DNA of 15,027 bases from contig CAZQEN010000179.1 of assembly GCA_964591605.1 (NCBI GenBank), positions 1 to 15,027 on the forward strand, read 5' to 3'. Below, piece by piece: positions 1-7,018 of the stretch; the first letter of the stretch is position 1; every line of letters starts with the position of its first letter. The notes beneath the pieces were generated by a model. It was not told the origin of the DNA. It worked only from the letters and a program-made list of their open reading frames with translations, and made no database searches. The position numbers and the translations under genes are program-made. The DNA comes from CAYLLT01 sp964591605 (lineage in GTDB: Bacteria > Planctomycetota > Phycisphaerae > UBA1845 > PWPN01).

Positions 1-2
1 GG

Positions 3-392
3 TCGTTGTCCACCTGCACCAGCGCCTCCTGCCACGAAATCACGGGCGCCGTCTTCTCATGGAAAGTGCAGAACCAGATCAGCCCGGGTACGGACCTGGG
101 TTTCCCCTCACGGCTGTCTCCTCAGACCATCCAGGTTTTGAGCAGCGGGCATTTCCATTGGAATCTCGACCAGGTCGCAGGTCTACTCAATCTCGTTGCC
201 CTCTGGCTCTTCTGGCGCGAGTGGCGCAAGCCCAAATCACGGCCGGGATACTGCAATACCTGCGGCTACAACCTCACCGGTAATACGTCCGGCGTCTGCC
301 CCGAGTGCGGCAGCACGATCTGCGGCGATGTGCGCCATCCGCACAAAGAATCTTTGGATTGCTCACACAAGGAGCCTTCGCATGACTGTTGA
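3..392 (+). CDS. Small membrane protein with C-terminal zinc ribbon (5' end outside window)
   Basis: The frame is open to the left edge, so the true start is probably upstream; within the window the first possible start is a TTG at 6. Numbering from there, about residues 55-70 (VAGLLNLVALWLFW) form one hydrophobic segment, followed by a basic stretch and a zinc ribbon with Cys 83, 86, 98 and 101 (CNTCGYNL...CPEC). The order of one membrane helix followed by this short ribbon is, from family knowledge, very common in planctomycete proteins of unknown function; the ribbon probably binds one zinc ion on the cytoplasmic side. The stop codon lies inside the first codons of the next gene (11-base overlap), suggesting translational coupling. 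The N-terminal part shows nothing recognisable. Function unknown. Confidence 0.6.
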   Translation, partial: SLSTCTSASCHEITGAVFSWKVQNQISPGTDLGFPSRLSPQTIQVLSSGHFHWNLDQVAGLLNLVALWLFWREWRKPKSRPGYCNTCGYNLTGNTSGVCPECGSTICGDVRHPHKESLDCSHKEPSHDC

Positions 393-744
393 ACAGCGTC
401 TGGACCGTCTGGAATCGCAAAACCGCAGACTTCGCCTGGGCTGCATCGCGCTGCTGGCCATCACGATCAGCGGGTGCGTCATGGGGCTGCGGACGGCGCG
501 GCAGGACGCCGCGACGGGTGACCCGCCGCTGGCCGATGTGCTCCGCGCCCGCCGCGTCGAGGTGGTCGACTCGCAGGGCCGCGTCATCGCCGCTCTCGCT
601 CAGAACACGACTGCCACCGGTGGTGTCGTGTTCGTCAAGAACGCCGGCGGCGCTCTGGTCGCGCAGATGGGCGCAGCCGATGACGGCCGGGGCGTCGTCT
701 GGGCCTACACCGCCGAGGGCACGATGCGCGACAGCTTCCGGTAA
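382..744 (+). CDS. Membrane-anchored coiled-coil protein with beta-rich tail, unknown function
   Basis: A 120-residue protein. The ATG at 382 is chosen because AGGAG lies just upstream (about 370-374) and the start overlaps the end of the preceding gene; the longer open frame from 196 lacks support. Residues 1-18 (TVEQRLDRLESQNRRL) have the heptad look of a short coiled coil. Residues about 19-36 are a single hydrophobic helix, giving an N-in anchored topology. The rest (about 52-115) contains short valine-rich strands with glycine turns (VEVVDSQGRVIAAL, GGVVFVKNAGGALVAQM), looking like a small extracytoplasmic beta domain. This architecture recurs in planctomycete hypothetical proteins. No catalytic motif is visible. 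Coupling to the zinc-ribbon gene suggests the two products act together, but that is inference. Confidence 0.7.
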   Translation: MTVEQRLDRLESQNRRLRLGCIALLAITISGCVMGLRTARQDAATGDPPLADVLRARRVEVVDSQGRVIAALAQNTTATGGVVFVKNAGGALVAQMGAADDGRGVVWAYTAEGTMRDSFR

Positions 745-793
745 GGATCACTCAGATGCTGAGTGAGGCGGCGCACGATGGTCCACTTCATCC

Positions 794-813
794 ACCCCGC
801 TTCCGCCGGGGGT
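794..813. terminator. Possible bidirectional hairpin between convergent genes
   Basis: ACCCC (794-798) can pair with GGGGT (809-813) around a 10-base loop. It lies in the 95-base gap between the plus-strand gene ending at 744 and the minus-strand gene ending at 840, where a shared terminator is expected. There is no clear T-run on either side and the stem is only 5 bp, so the call is weak. Confidence 0.25.
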
Positions 814-839
814 TCTGAAGGAGGAGCCGCTCACAGCGT

Positions 840-2459
840 TTACGACGCCGCCGGAACGGATGGCGGTGCGGCTGCCGGTGATTCTGGCTCGATGCCCGCC
901 ATTTCCTGAAGCATGCGCCAGTTGCGGCGGCGGTCTTCGTTGGCCCGCTGGAGCGCCTCGGAGGCGTTGCCGTCGGCGTCGAAGTGCTTCTCGAAACGGC
1001 CTTCGCCGCGGGCGAAGGTGATGAAATCGACGCGCTCGCCCGTCTTGGGGTCGGTGTACCAGTCCTTCTCGGGCACGGGGTTGCCCTTGAGACTCAGGCG
1101 GTCCTTGATCCGCTCGCCGGCCTCGGGATCGTAGATCATTAGCGGGAACGTGCGCGAGTCGACGGCGATCCGGGCCCGCTCGCCCGCCAGGTGATCGCCG
1201 ACGCCGTGCTCGGGCTGGCAGGTGGTGTAGGTGATGATGACGGCAGGGCCCTTGTACTCATTGGCCCGCAGGATGGCCTTGTAGAAGTGGTTGATGTGGA
1301 CGGCCGTCGTCTGGGCGACAAATACGTCGGGGTGGGCCATGACGATCTGGGCCAGCTCCTTGCGGCGCTCGGTCTTGCCGGCGATCTCCTTGCCGTGCAC
1401 GCTCATCTTGGTGTTCTGGCCCATGAACGTCGAGGTCGAGGCCTGGCCGCCGGTGTTCGAGTACACCTGCGTGTCAAGGACGATCACCTTGATGTCCATG
1501 CCGCTCATGAGCATGCGCGAGAGGGCCTGGAAGCCGATGTCCATCATCGCCCCGTCCCCGCCGATGACCCAGAGCCGCTTGTGGCCCCAGCCCTGCTGAT
1601 CCCATCTGGCGCGGACGCCCATGGCGAAGGTCGGGGCGTTCTCGAAGAGCGAGTTGGCCCAGGGCAGGGTATACGGGTTGTAGGGGTACGTGGAGGTGTA
1701 GACGGTGTTGCAGCCGGTCGCGGCGATCAGCCCGACGTTCTGCGGCCCGTACTTGAAGCACGTGGCGGCGATGAACATCCGCAGCACCGAGGCCTCGCCG
1801 CAGCCCGCGCAGCTTCCCGCCCCGCCGACGTACTGCAGGGCCGAGTCGGCCAGCATCATGTCGGCCAGCACCTTCTCGTTGATGTACTGGGCCGGCGTGG
1901 GCCCCCGCGAGCGGAAATGGTCGAACTTCTCGCGGAACAGCGGCATGTTCACGTCGGTCTTCTTGACCATCCGCAGGGCGTTGTCGTCACAGACCTGCAC
2001 GCATTCGGCGCAGCCCTTGCACTTGGTCGGGTCGATGAAGATGCCGAAATAGCCGGGCTCCTTGCCCTGCTTTTCGTACGTCTGCCAGTACTTGCGGGTC
2101 TTCGCCCAGTCGGGTTCGAGCAGCGCCCGCTTGTCGGCCGGCAGGGCTGCCAGCGCCTCCTCCATCTGCGCCCTGGGGATGACTTTGCCCAGGATCGCGG
2201 TGTCCGGGCACTCGGTCACGCATTCCATGCACCCCACGCAGTTGGGGGCAATGAACTCGGGGATCTCGGGCGCGATGAACGAGAAATCGCGCGGCCCCCC
2301 GCTCCCGGCCGGGATGACCGACCGGGCCGTGTCCAGATCCGCCTCCAGCTCGAGGTCCCCCACCCCGTGCTCGTAAAGCGGCAAAACACGATCGAAGAAG
2401 TTCGAATTGTCAACGACTTCCTCGGCCGTCCGCGGCAACCTGGCGGGACTGATGGGCAT
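840..2459 (-). CDS. Pyruvate:ferredoxin oxidoreductase, fused ferredoxin and TPP-binding (beta) chain
   Basis: A 539-residue protein equivalent to the last two domains of single-chain PFOR. Two [4Fe-4S] motifs are seen: Cys 74/77/80/84 and Cys 147/150/153/157. The TPP domain follows: GSCAGCGE (Cys 217, 220), ATGC (Cys 250) and a later Cys 414, which match the spacing of the four ligands of the proximal cluster in PFOR. The TPP/Mg motif is GDGAMMD from 301 with VYSNTGGQ at 332-339. Known family reaction: pyruvate + CoA + oxidised ferredoxin to acetyl-CoA + CO2 + reduced ferredoxin, in the cytoplasm; another 2-oxoacid cannot be excluded. The ATG at 2459 has AGGAG about 8 bases upstream. The partner chain is encoded upstream (3176-5254), with a toxin-antitoxin pair in between. 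The C-terminal 20 residues are Pro/Ala-rich and probably disordered. Confidence 0.88.
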   Translation of the reverse strand: MPISPARLPRTAEEVVDNSNFFDRVLPLYEHGVGDLELEADLDTARSVIPAGSGGPRDFSFIAPEIPEFIAPNCVGCMECVTECPDTAILGKVIPRAQMEEALAALPADKRALLEPDWAKTRKYWQTYEKQGKEPGYFGIFIDPTKCKGCAECVQVCDDNALRMVKKTDVNMPLFREKFDHFRSRGPTPAQYINEKVLADMMLADSALQYVGGAGSCAGCGEASVLRMFIAATCFKYGPQNVGLIAATGCNTVYTSTYPYNPYTLPWANSLFENAPTFAMGVRARWDQQGWGHKRLWVIGGDGAMMDIGFQALSRMLMSGMDIKVIVLDTQVYSNTGGQASTSTFMGQNTKMSVHGKEIAGKTERRKELAQIVMAHPDVFVAQTTAVHINHFYKAILRANEYKGPAVIITYTTCQPEHGVGDHLAGERARIAVDSRTFPLMIYDPEAGERIKDRLSLKGNPVPEKDWYTDPKTGERVDFITFARGEGRFEKHFDADGNASEALQRANEDRRRNWRMLQEMAGIEPESPAAAPPSVPAAS

Positions 2460-2523
2460 AGAAGGCTCCTATTGCGTGCCATAGCTCCCGAACCCTGACT
2501 CAGAGCCGGGCGTGCTCACTGCA

Positions 2524-2838
2524 TCACTCGAAACTTCGAGGCTGCCGACGAGCTCCATGACGAACTTCCACGATGAAGACGACCCGCCCTGGTTCATCAA
2601 TCCGAAAGTAGATGATGTACGGCCGCACCAGACGCGAATGCATCACGTGGCCATGTTTTCTGCTGCGGCGAGCCCGCCGAAATCGGCCGGGCATGAACTC
2701 CAGATCGTCGATGGCGTTCAGAATCCGTTCAACCACTCTGGACGCTCTGCCCGGTGACTCCAGAGAGATCCACTTGAAGATGGCCTCCAGGTCCGCAAGC
2801 GCCCTTTCCGTGATGTTGACGCGATACGAATCGCTCAT
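2524..2838 (-). CDS. RelE/ParE-family toxin
   Basis: A 104-residue basic protein with the layout of the RelE/ParE fold: an N-terminal strand and helix (YRVNITERALADLEAIFKWI), a second helix with AIDDLEFMPGRFR at 42-54, then closing strands RPYIIYFRID and VVFIVEVRHGARR (about 72-98). ParE-type members poison DNA gyrase and RelE-type members cleave mRNA; the sequence alone does not tell me which, though the ParD-like partner favours ParE. It starts 9 bases after the stop of the antitoxin gene, the usual antitoxin-first order. It lies between the two PFOR genes on the same strand, so it must be co-transcribed with, or silent relative to, that operon. Full family length; no sign of decay. Confidence 0.85.
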   Translation of the reverse strand: MSDSYRVNITERALADLEAIFKWISLESPGRASRVVERILNAIDDLEFMPGRFRRARRSRKHGHVMHSRLVRPYIIYFRIDEPGRVVFIVEVRHGARRQPRSFE

Positions 2839-2847
2839 GCGCGATCA

Positions 2848-3090
2848 TCACTTCAGGTACTTTGCCCGGAGTTCGGCGGATACCTCCCTCCAATCCCGGT
2901 ACTGTCCTCTCTCGATCTGGTCCTCAGACTCGTCGATGGCCGCAAGCGTCTCATCGTCGAGGTCAAGAACATCCTCGTCCATCATGCGACGCAGGGCATC
3001 TTCAACGACATCCTCCGCCGAGGAATACCGTCCCGCTGTGATTTGCTCGTGGATAAACTTCTGGGACTCTGCTGTCAGTGACAGGTCCAT
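2848..3090 (-). CDS. ParD-like ribbon-helix-helix antitoxin
   Basis: An 80-residue acidic protein. The start MDLSLTAESQ at 3090 is preferred over upstream in-frame codons (to 3159) because GGAG lies 8 bases ahead of it and because DLSLTAESQKFI is the expected N-terminal ribbon of ParD-type antitoxins. Next comes the helix pair GRYSSAEDVVEDALRRM (residues about 20-36), the DNA-binding dimer core. The acidic tail (about 37-80, DEDVLDLDDETLAAI) would wrap and neutralise the basic toxin encoded 9 bases downstream. By family knowledge, such antitoxins also repress their own promoter as a complex with toxin; a candidate extended -10 lies at 3116-3124. Family could also be called CopG/ParD-like. Confidence 0.82.
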   Translation of the reverse strand: MDLSLTAESQKFIHEQITAGRYSSAEDVVEDALRRMMDEDVLDLDDETLAAIDESEDQIERGQYRDWREVSAELRAKYLK

Positions 3091-3115
3091 GTCGATTTCT
3101 CCAAGCCTTGCTTCC

Positions 3116-3124
3116 ATTCTACCA
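3116..3124 (-). promoter_or_regulatory. Candidate extended -10 promoter for the toxin-antitoxin pair
   Basis: On the minus strand this reads TGGTAGAAT, a TGn extended -10 followed by TAGAAT (5 of 6 to TATAAT), about 25 bases before the antitoxin ATG at 3090. No good -35 is visible. It would give the toxin-antitoxin pair its own promoter inside the PFOR operon. Match by eye only. Confidence 0.3.
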
Positions 3125-3175
3125 GATATCATGTCGGTTCTCGTCCAGATGCCATGCAAGTTCTGACATCTACGT

Positions 3176-5254
3176 CTACGACACCACCGGCAGCGCTGCG
3201 GGCGCAGCCTCGTCGAGCGAGGCGTCGGCGATCAGTTCGCGAGGGACCTCGAAGACCTCCTGATAGCCGCGGCGGATGCAGGTAAGATTATCCTGCACCA
3301 CCTGCTCGCCCCGCTTGCCCCAGTAGCTGCGAACCGCCTTCTCTACGCCCTCCATGAGCTGCTCGAAACTCATATGGTTGCGTTCGGCGAACGGCGTGGC
3401 CTTCAGGAACACGCCCAGGAGCACGACGCCCATCATGCGGATGCGCAGCTCGGGGTTGGTGGCCACTTCGTCGGCAATCTTAAACGTATCGAGGGCCATC
3501 ACGCGGGCCTGCTTCTCGCGGATGCGGCGCCGGGCCCACATCGGCACACCCTTCCAGACCTCCTCGGGCGTCAGCTTGGACGAATTCAGGAAAATCGTGC
3601 CATGATCGGCCAGGCCTCGCAGCGTGTCACCCAGGTTGAGCGCATTCACATCATTGAGCGGTATGAACTCGACGTGCTCGAGCTCGCAGTGCGTGAGAAT
3701 CTTGGATGGCGCGACAGTGAGATAATACGTCGTTGGCAGACCCTTTTTCGACGAACCGTACTTGGGATACGCCTGCACGTGCAGGCCGAACAGGTCGCCC
3801 ATGAGCGTGGCGATCACCTTGTTGGTGGTGACGCTGCCGTAGCCGCCCACGGAGTGGCCTCGCATGGAATACGCGCCATCCGGCCGCACGTCCGGGTCGA
3901 TCGGCGGGTCGATGGCCGTCTCATGTTTGATGCCGACGGTGCAAAACTCCTTGTGCCCGTTGCTTGTGGGACCGGCATCCTGCCGGTCAGACCGGCTGGA
4001 AGCCGGTCCCACAGCGTAGCGCATGTTCTGCACAAGCCCGATGAAGTGCCCGGGCCGGATGTCGCGGCTGCCCAGACCGGCCGAGCACTGGAGCATCATC
4101 GGAAGTTGCTCCACCTTGACTCCCGCCGTGCGAAATTCCTCGAGCTGAAGCTGCGCATCCATGAACGACGTCTTGATGTCGCACATCAGCGGATTCGATG
4201 GCGCGAGCGGGTCGTCCATGCGCTCGACGACGGTGAACGCCTTCACATCCTTGAGCGCCTGCACGATCTCCGGCCCCGGCCACGGGCGATAGCTGCACAC
4301 GTTCACCGCGCCGACGCGGAGGTTCATCTCGCTGCGCATGTAGTCGATGGTCGGCTTGGCCGTCTCCATCAGGCAGCCCATGCCGACGATGGCGTACTCG
4401 GCGTCGTCCATGCGGTACGACTCGATCAGGTCGTACGGCCGGCCCGTCGCCTCGGTGAAAAGGCGCATGGCCTCGATCACGGCCGGCTTCATGTGCACGT
4501 AATAGTGCCGCTGGGCGATCTTGCCCTTCATGTACGAATCCTGGTCCTGCACGACGCCCGACATCATCGGGTGGGCGTTGTCGAACAGGTTCAGGATCCG
4601 GTCCTGCGGGCGGCCGACGTAATCCTTCATGAACTCCTTCTCGGGCAGCAGGGCGTTCTCGACGGTGTGCGTGATGAGGAAACCGTCCTGCACGTTCATG
4701 AACGGCGACTGGCAGGCCTCGGCCGCCCGGCGGGCGATGAGCGCCAGGTCGGCCGCCTCCTGCGGGTTGCGTCCGAAGAGGATGCCCCAGCCGGTATCGG
4801 CGCAGGACATCACGTCATCGTGGCCGGCGTGGACGTTGAGGCTGTGGCTGGTGAGGGCCCGGGCCCCAATGTGGAAAACGATCGGGAGGCGCTTGCCGCT
4901 GATCGTGTAAAGCACCTCTTTCATGAGGACGAGGCCCTGGCCGCTTGTGAAATTCGTCACACGCCCGCCCGCCAGAGCGAAACCCTCACAAGTAGAGGCC
5001 GATGAATGCTCGCTTTCGGGCTCGATGAAGAGGAGCTTCTCACCCCAGAGATTCTTCATCCCGTTCGAGACGGCCGCGGAGTAGCCCCCGCCCATCGTCG
5101 TCGAGCTGGTGATGGGGTAGGCGCAGGCGGCCTGCGTGATGTTCGTCTCAACCCACACGACGCCGCCGGCGCCGTCGGTGATGGTAGGGATTCCGGGGTA
5201 TCTGGGCTTGACTGAGCCCCCCGTCCGCTCGCCATTATTGGATGAACCGCTCAT
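3176..5254 (-). CDS. Pyruvate:ferredoxin oxidoreductase, fused alpha and gamma chain
   Basis: A 692-residue protein equivalent to domains I-III of single-chain PFOR. Residues about 33-250 form the pyrimidine-binding domain (ETNITQAACAYPITSSTTMGGG, GLVLMKEVLY, NVHAGHDDVMSC). Residues about 285-410 form the transketolase C-like domain II (YAIVGMGCLMETAK, FTVVERMDDPLAPSNPL). Residues about 465-665 form the gamma domain (GGYGSVTTNKVIATLMGD, FLNSSKL). With the downstream chain it completes the oxidative decarboxylation of pyruvate. The ATG at 5254 is chosen over TTG at 5269 because GGGAG sits 6-7 bases upstream. Odd: residues 415-430, in the linker between domain II and gamma, are encoded by a 47-bp palindrome. 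The leader is about 235 bases long, with hairpins, one of which could mask the ribosome site. Chain functions are sure; pyruvate as the substrate is likely. Confidence 0.88.
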   Translation of the reverse strand: MSGSSNNGERTGGSVKPRYPGIPTITDGAGGVVWVETNITQAACAYPITSSTTMGGGYSAAVSNGMKNLWGEKLLFIEPESEHSSASTCEGFALAGGRVTNFTSGQGLVLMKEVLYTISGKRLPIVFHIGARALTSHSLNVHAGHDDVMSCADTGWGILFGRNPQEAADLALIARRAAEACQSPFMNVQDGFLITHTVENALLPEKEFMKDYVGRPQDRILNLFDNAHPMMSGVVQDQDSYMKGKIAQRHYYVHMKPAVIEAMRLFTEATGRPYDLIESYRMDDAEYAIVGMGCLMETAKPTIDYMRSEMNLRVGAVNVCSYRPWPGPEIVQALKDVKAFTVVERMDDPLAPSNPLMCDIKTSFMDAQLQLEEFRTAGVKVEQLPMMLQCSAGLGSRDIRPGHFIGLVQNMRYAVGPASSRSDRQDAGPTSNGHKEFCTVGIKHETAIDPPIDPDVRPDGAYSMRGHSVGGYGSVTTNKVIATLMGDLFGLHVQAYPKYGSSKKGLPTTYYLTVAPSKILTHCELEHVEFIPLNDVNALNLGDTLRGLADHGTIFLNSSKLTPEEVWKGVPMWARRRIREKQARVMALDTFKIADEVATNPELRIRMMGVVLLGVFLKATPFAERNHMSFEQLMEGVEKAVRSYWGKRGEQVVQDNLTCIRRGYQEVFEVPRELIADASLDEAAPAALPVVS
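3966..4012. repeat. 47-bp double-hairpin palindrome inside the PFOR alpha/gamma gene
   Basis: Outer arms GTGGGACCGGC (3966-3976) and GCCGGTCCCAC (4002-4012) are perfect inverted copies. Inside are two back-to-back hairpins: ACCGGCA-tcc-TGCCGGT (3971-3987) and ACCGGCT-gga-AGCCGGT (3991-4007), separated by three bases. It is read in frame as PFOR residues 415-430 (VGPASSRSDRQDAGPT). One antisense frame gives peptides ending GTGFQPV and containing GRMPVP, which I recall as a common dispersed-palindrome signature in planctomycetes, verrucomicrobia and cyanobacteria. It is therefore probably one copy of a dispersed REP-like element. Confidence 0.8.
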
Positions 5255-5258
5255 GTAC

Positions 5259-5283
5259 GACTCCCGCAAGGAAAGGTGGAGTC
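5259..5283 (-). promoter_or_regulatory. Hairpin that could mask the PFOR alpha/gamma ribosome-binding site
   Basis: In the leader RNA, GACTCC (plus 5278-5283) can pair with GGAGTC (plus 5259-5264) around a 13-base loop. The 3' arm contains the GGAG of the Shine-Dalgarno sequence for the ATG at 5254. Translation could be limited unless this opens. Six base pairs only, so regulation is inference. Confidence 0.3.
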
Positions 5284-5308
5284 ATCCGGTGATGCGGCCC
5301 GTTTCCTC

Positions 5309-5332
5309 CGGTCTGGACCGAGGGTCAGACCG
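5309..5332 (-). promoter_or_regulatory. Stem-loop in the PFOR leader
   Basis: CGGTCTG (5309-5315) and CAGACCG (5326-5332) are perfect arms. The stem extends by ACC (5317-5319) against GGT (5323-5325) with one bulged G, leaving a tiny loop: a compact hairpin of about 10 bp, 55-78 bases upstream of the PFOR ATG. No T-run follows on the minus strand, so it does not look like a simple terminator. Confidence 0.4.
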
Positions 5333-5370
5333 TGAGATCCGTCGGTTCTGCTGGCTGGCTCGACCGTATC

Positions 5371-5404
5371 GTGGCACTGGCGTCAACCTGCAAAACAGTG
5401 CCAC
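5371..5404. promoter_or_regulatory. 9-bp inverted repeat, possible operator or leader stem
   Basis: GTGGCACTG (5371-5379) and CAGTGCCAC (5396-5404) are perfect inverted copies with a 16-base spacer. The spacer length is awkward for a terminator but suits a dimeric regulator bound to two helix faces, or a large-loop stem in the leader RNA. It lies between the candidate promoter at 5496-5524 and the PFOR start. Confidence 0.4.
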
Positions 5405-5495
5405 TCGCGAGGCGGTCGGGCCGATATACATGCCACCATCCCGTGAGATGCAGAGAAACGGGCAGTGAGCACTCCGGCCTTCGATTGCACAGGTC

Positions 5496-5524
5496 AGTAT
5501 ATAGCGGATCCCGCCGCACGACAA
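5496..5524 (-). promoter_or_regulatory. Candidate sigma-70-type promoter for the PFOR operon
   Basis: On the minus strand: TTGTCG (plus 5519-5524), a 17-base spacer, then TATACT (plus 5496-5501), matching 4 and 5 of 6 consensus positions. A transcript from here would carry a leader of about 235 bases before the ATG at 5254, covering the three inverted repeats listed. The rest of the 5255-5705 gap shows no convincing gene or RNA; small frames there have no family-like sequence. Confidence 0.45.
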
Positions 5525-5705
5525 CTACACAAAAGCTGCATAAACCATGAGTCAGCCTGCGAATCAGAATACTGTGCCGAGTCGGCTAGAAAGCGGCCCC
5601 AGGGCCGAGGACAAGCGCGAGGAGCATCAGAGGACGAGCCATCGCGGCGGACTGCTTCCGTGATTGAAGGAGAGCTGCAGGCGGTAGCGGCTCTGACGAC
5701 ACCCG

Positions 5706-6893
5706 TTACTTGCTTTTTCCCGAAGGCTCAGTTAGGCGGCCCATGAACAGAGGTTCGTGGCTTTTGTGGTCTCGGATAATGAACAGGAAGGGCCGGTCTG
5801 CCCGGAAAATGATCGCACGGGCGATGGCCGTCCGTCCGACCACGATGCCGGTCGCCGCGGCGGCCTCTGTCCCTTCCTCATTCACTTCCACAAACGCCTT
5901 ATGGAAGGCCCCCGTGACGCGGAGGTTTCGAGAAGCTTCGGTCATGCCCGAAAAATCGGCAGCTTCAAAGGCGCGCCGCACACCGAGACGCTTGAATGGT
6001 GGGATCAAGTCGTAGCCGGTCTCGAGCTTGAAGCGCGGCAGCGTCACCTGCACTTCGGTTCTGCGAAGCTGGCCGATCATACGCGCCAGATGCTCAGCCG
6101 TGAGGCTCTTTTCCAATCCCGCGAGCGGCTGCCCCTTGGGCAGGAGGATCAGCATGCTCGCCGACTCGCCCTTATACGGCAGATCAATCGCCTGCAGGCG
6201 ATCGTCCTCGTAATATCCGCAGCCGGTCACTTTCTCATGCATGAACGGGACAGTGATCTTCTTTCCGGAAGTGAGCGTGAATTCACCGTTAGCCGTGCTC
6301 TCCTTCTTGAACTGCCGCGCCCATTCCGCCTTGAAGTAGATGGCGTTCGTCAACACCAGGCACGTGTCACGTCCGATCGAATCAGGCGGGAGAAGATTCT
6401 TGATGCGGTCATGCGTGCGCTCTTCGACCCAACTGTTAATTCGCTGACGTTCCGGCTCCGACCGGCCGGCAAAGTCGCAGTTGAAGGCCGTGGCGGAGTA
6501 CTTATCCTTCAGCCGCGTGACGAATTCGGGGCGAACCGGGAAGTGGTTGTCGACCCAGAGCGCATTGGCCAGGTTCAGCGTATACGGCCGGGTCGAGTCG
6601 AGCAGGATCTCATTCAGTTTTGCCATCGCCTCGGGCAGGTCTTCCGATGAGAAACCCAGCGCTTTGACGAGTTCCTCGGCCGTCTCGCTGCGCGCCCCCG
6701 CCTGGAGCATCCCGAAGGCATCAACGATGCTGACCGGTGAAAAAAAGACGTTTTCATCCGCGGACGCCAGTTCGTGATACAGCCTCATCGCGAACGGAAG
6801 CGCCGAGCCTCCGACGGGCGCCGCCGTCGTCTCGGCTCTGGTGGAGGAAGCGAGGAAAGTGACCAGGATGACGCTGCCGACGCATGACCTCAT
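5706..6893 (-). CDS. Secreted serpin (serine/cysteine protease inhibitor)
   Basis: A 395-residue full-length serpin. ATG at 6893 is chosen because it begins a signal peptide (RSCVGSVILVTFLASSTRA, cleavage likely near residue 20); the frame extends upstream to 7022 without a better start. The family core runs from about 30 to 390: NVFFSPVSI at 48-56, LVLTNAIYFKAEW at 179-191, and the serpin signature FRADRPFLFII at 363-373. The hinge EEGTEAAAAT (339-348) matches the consensus of inhibitory serpins, so the reactive loop should insert and trap a protease. Counting from the hinge, the scissile bond falls near GRTA (353-356); Arg 354 hints at trypsin-like targets, but the loop is about two residues longer than in alpha-1-antitrypsin, so P1 is uncertain. 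Likely exported and acting on own or foreign extracellular proteases. No protease gene is adjacent. Confidence 0.92.
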   Translation of the reverse strand: MRSCVGSVILVTFLASSTRAETTAAPVGGSALPFAMRLYHELASADENVFFSPVSIVDAFGMLQAGARSETAEELVKALGFSSEDLPEAMAKLNEILLDSTRPYTLNLANALWVDNHFPVRPEFVTRLKDKYSATAFNCDFAGRSEPERQRINSWVEERTHDRIKNLLPPDSIGRDTCLVLTNAIYFKAEWARQFKKESTANGEFTLTSGKKITVPFMHEKVTGCGYYEDDRLQAIDLPYKGESASMLILLPKGQPLAGLEKSLTAEHLARMIGQLRRTEVQVTLPRFKLETGYDLIPPFKRLGVRRAFEAADFSGMTEASRNLRVTGAFHKAFVEVNEEGTEAAAATGIVVGRTAIARAIIFRADRPFLFIIRDHKSHEPLFMGRLTEPSGKSK

Positions 6894-7018
6894 GACGTGG
6901 ATCCTCGTCTGCCCGCTCCCGGCTCCAGGGATATAGACGCGGCGGGCCTCGCAGGGTTCCCGGATTCGGCGGAAACGCCCCGTCGCAATGATGTATTCGC
7001 GCGCCACACCCCCAGCGC

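Noticed and set aside
1191..2498. Plus-strand open frame of 435 codons
   Set aside because: Antisense to the PFOR beta chain; low-complexity His/Val/Arg/Gly-rich translation typical of GC-rich shadow frames; the minus-strand gene has cluster and TPP motifs.
3374..5005. Plus-strand open frame of 543 codons
   Set aside because: Antisense shadow of the PFOR alpha/gamma chain, no family-like motifs; the minus strand is unmistakable.
5255..5705. tRNA, small ORF or TPP riboswitch in the long gap
   Set aside because: No cloverleaf arms or TPP core motifs; small frames here lack ribosome sites and family-like sequence.
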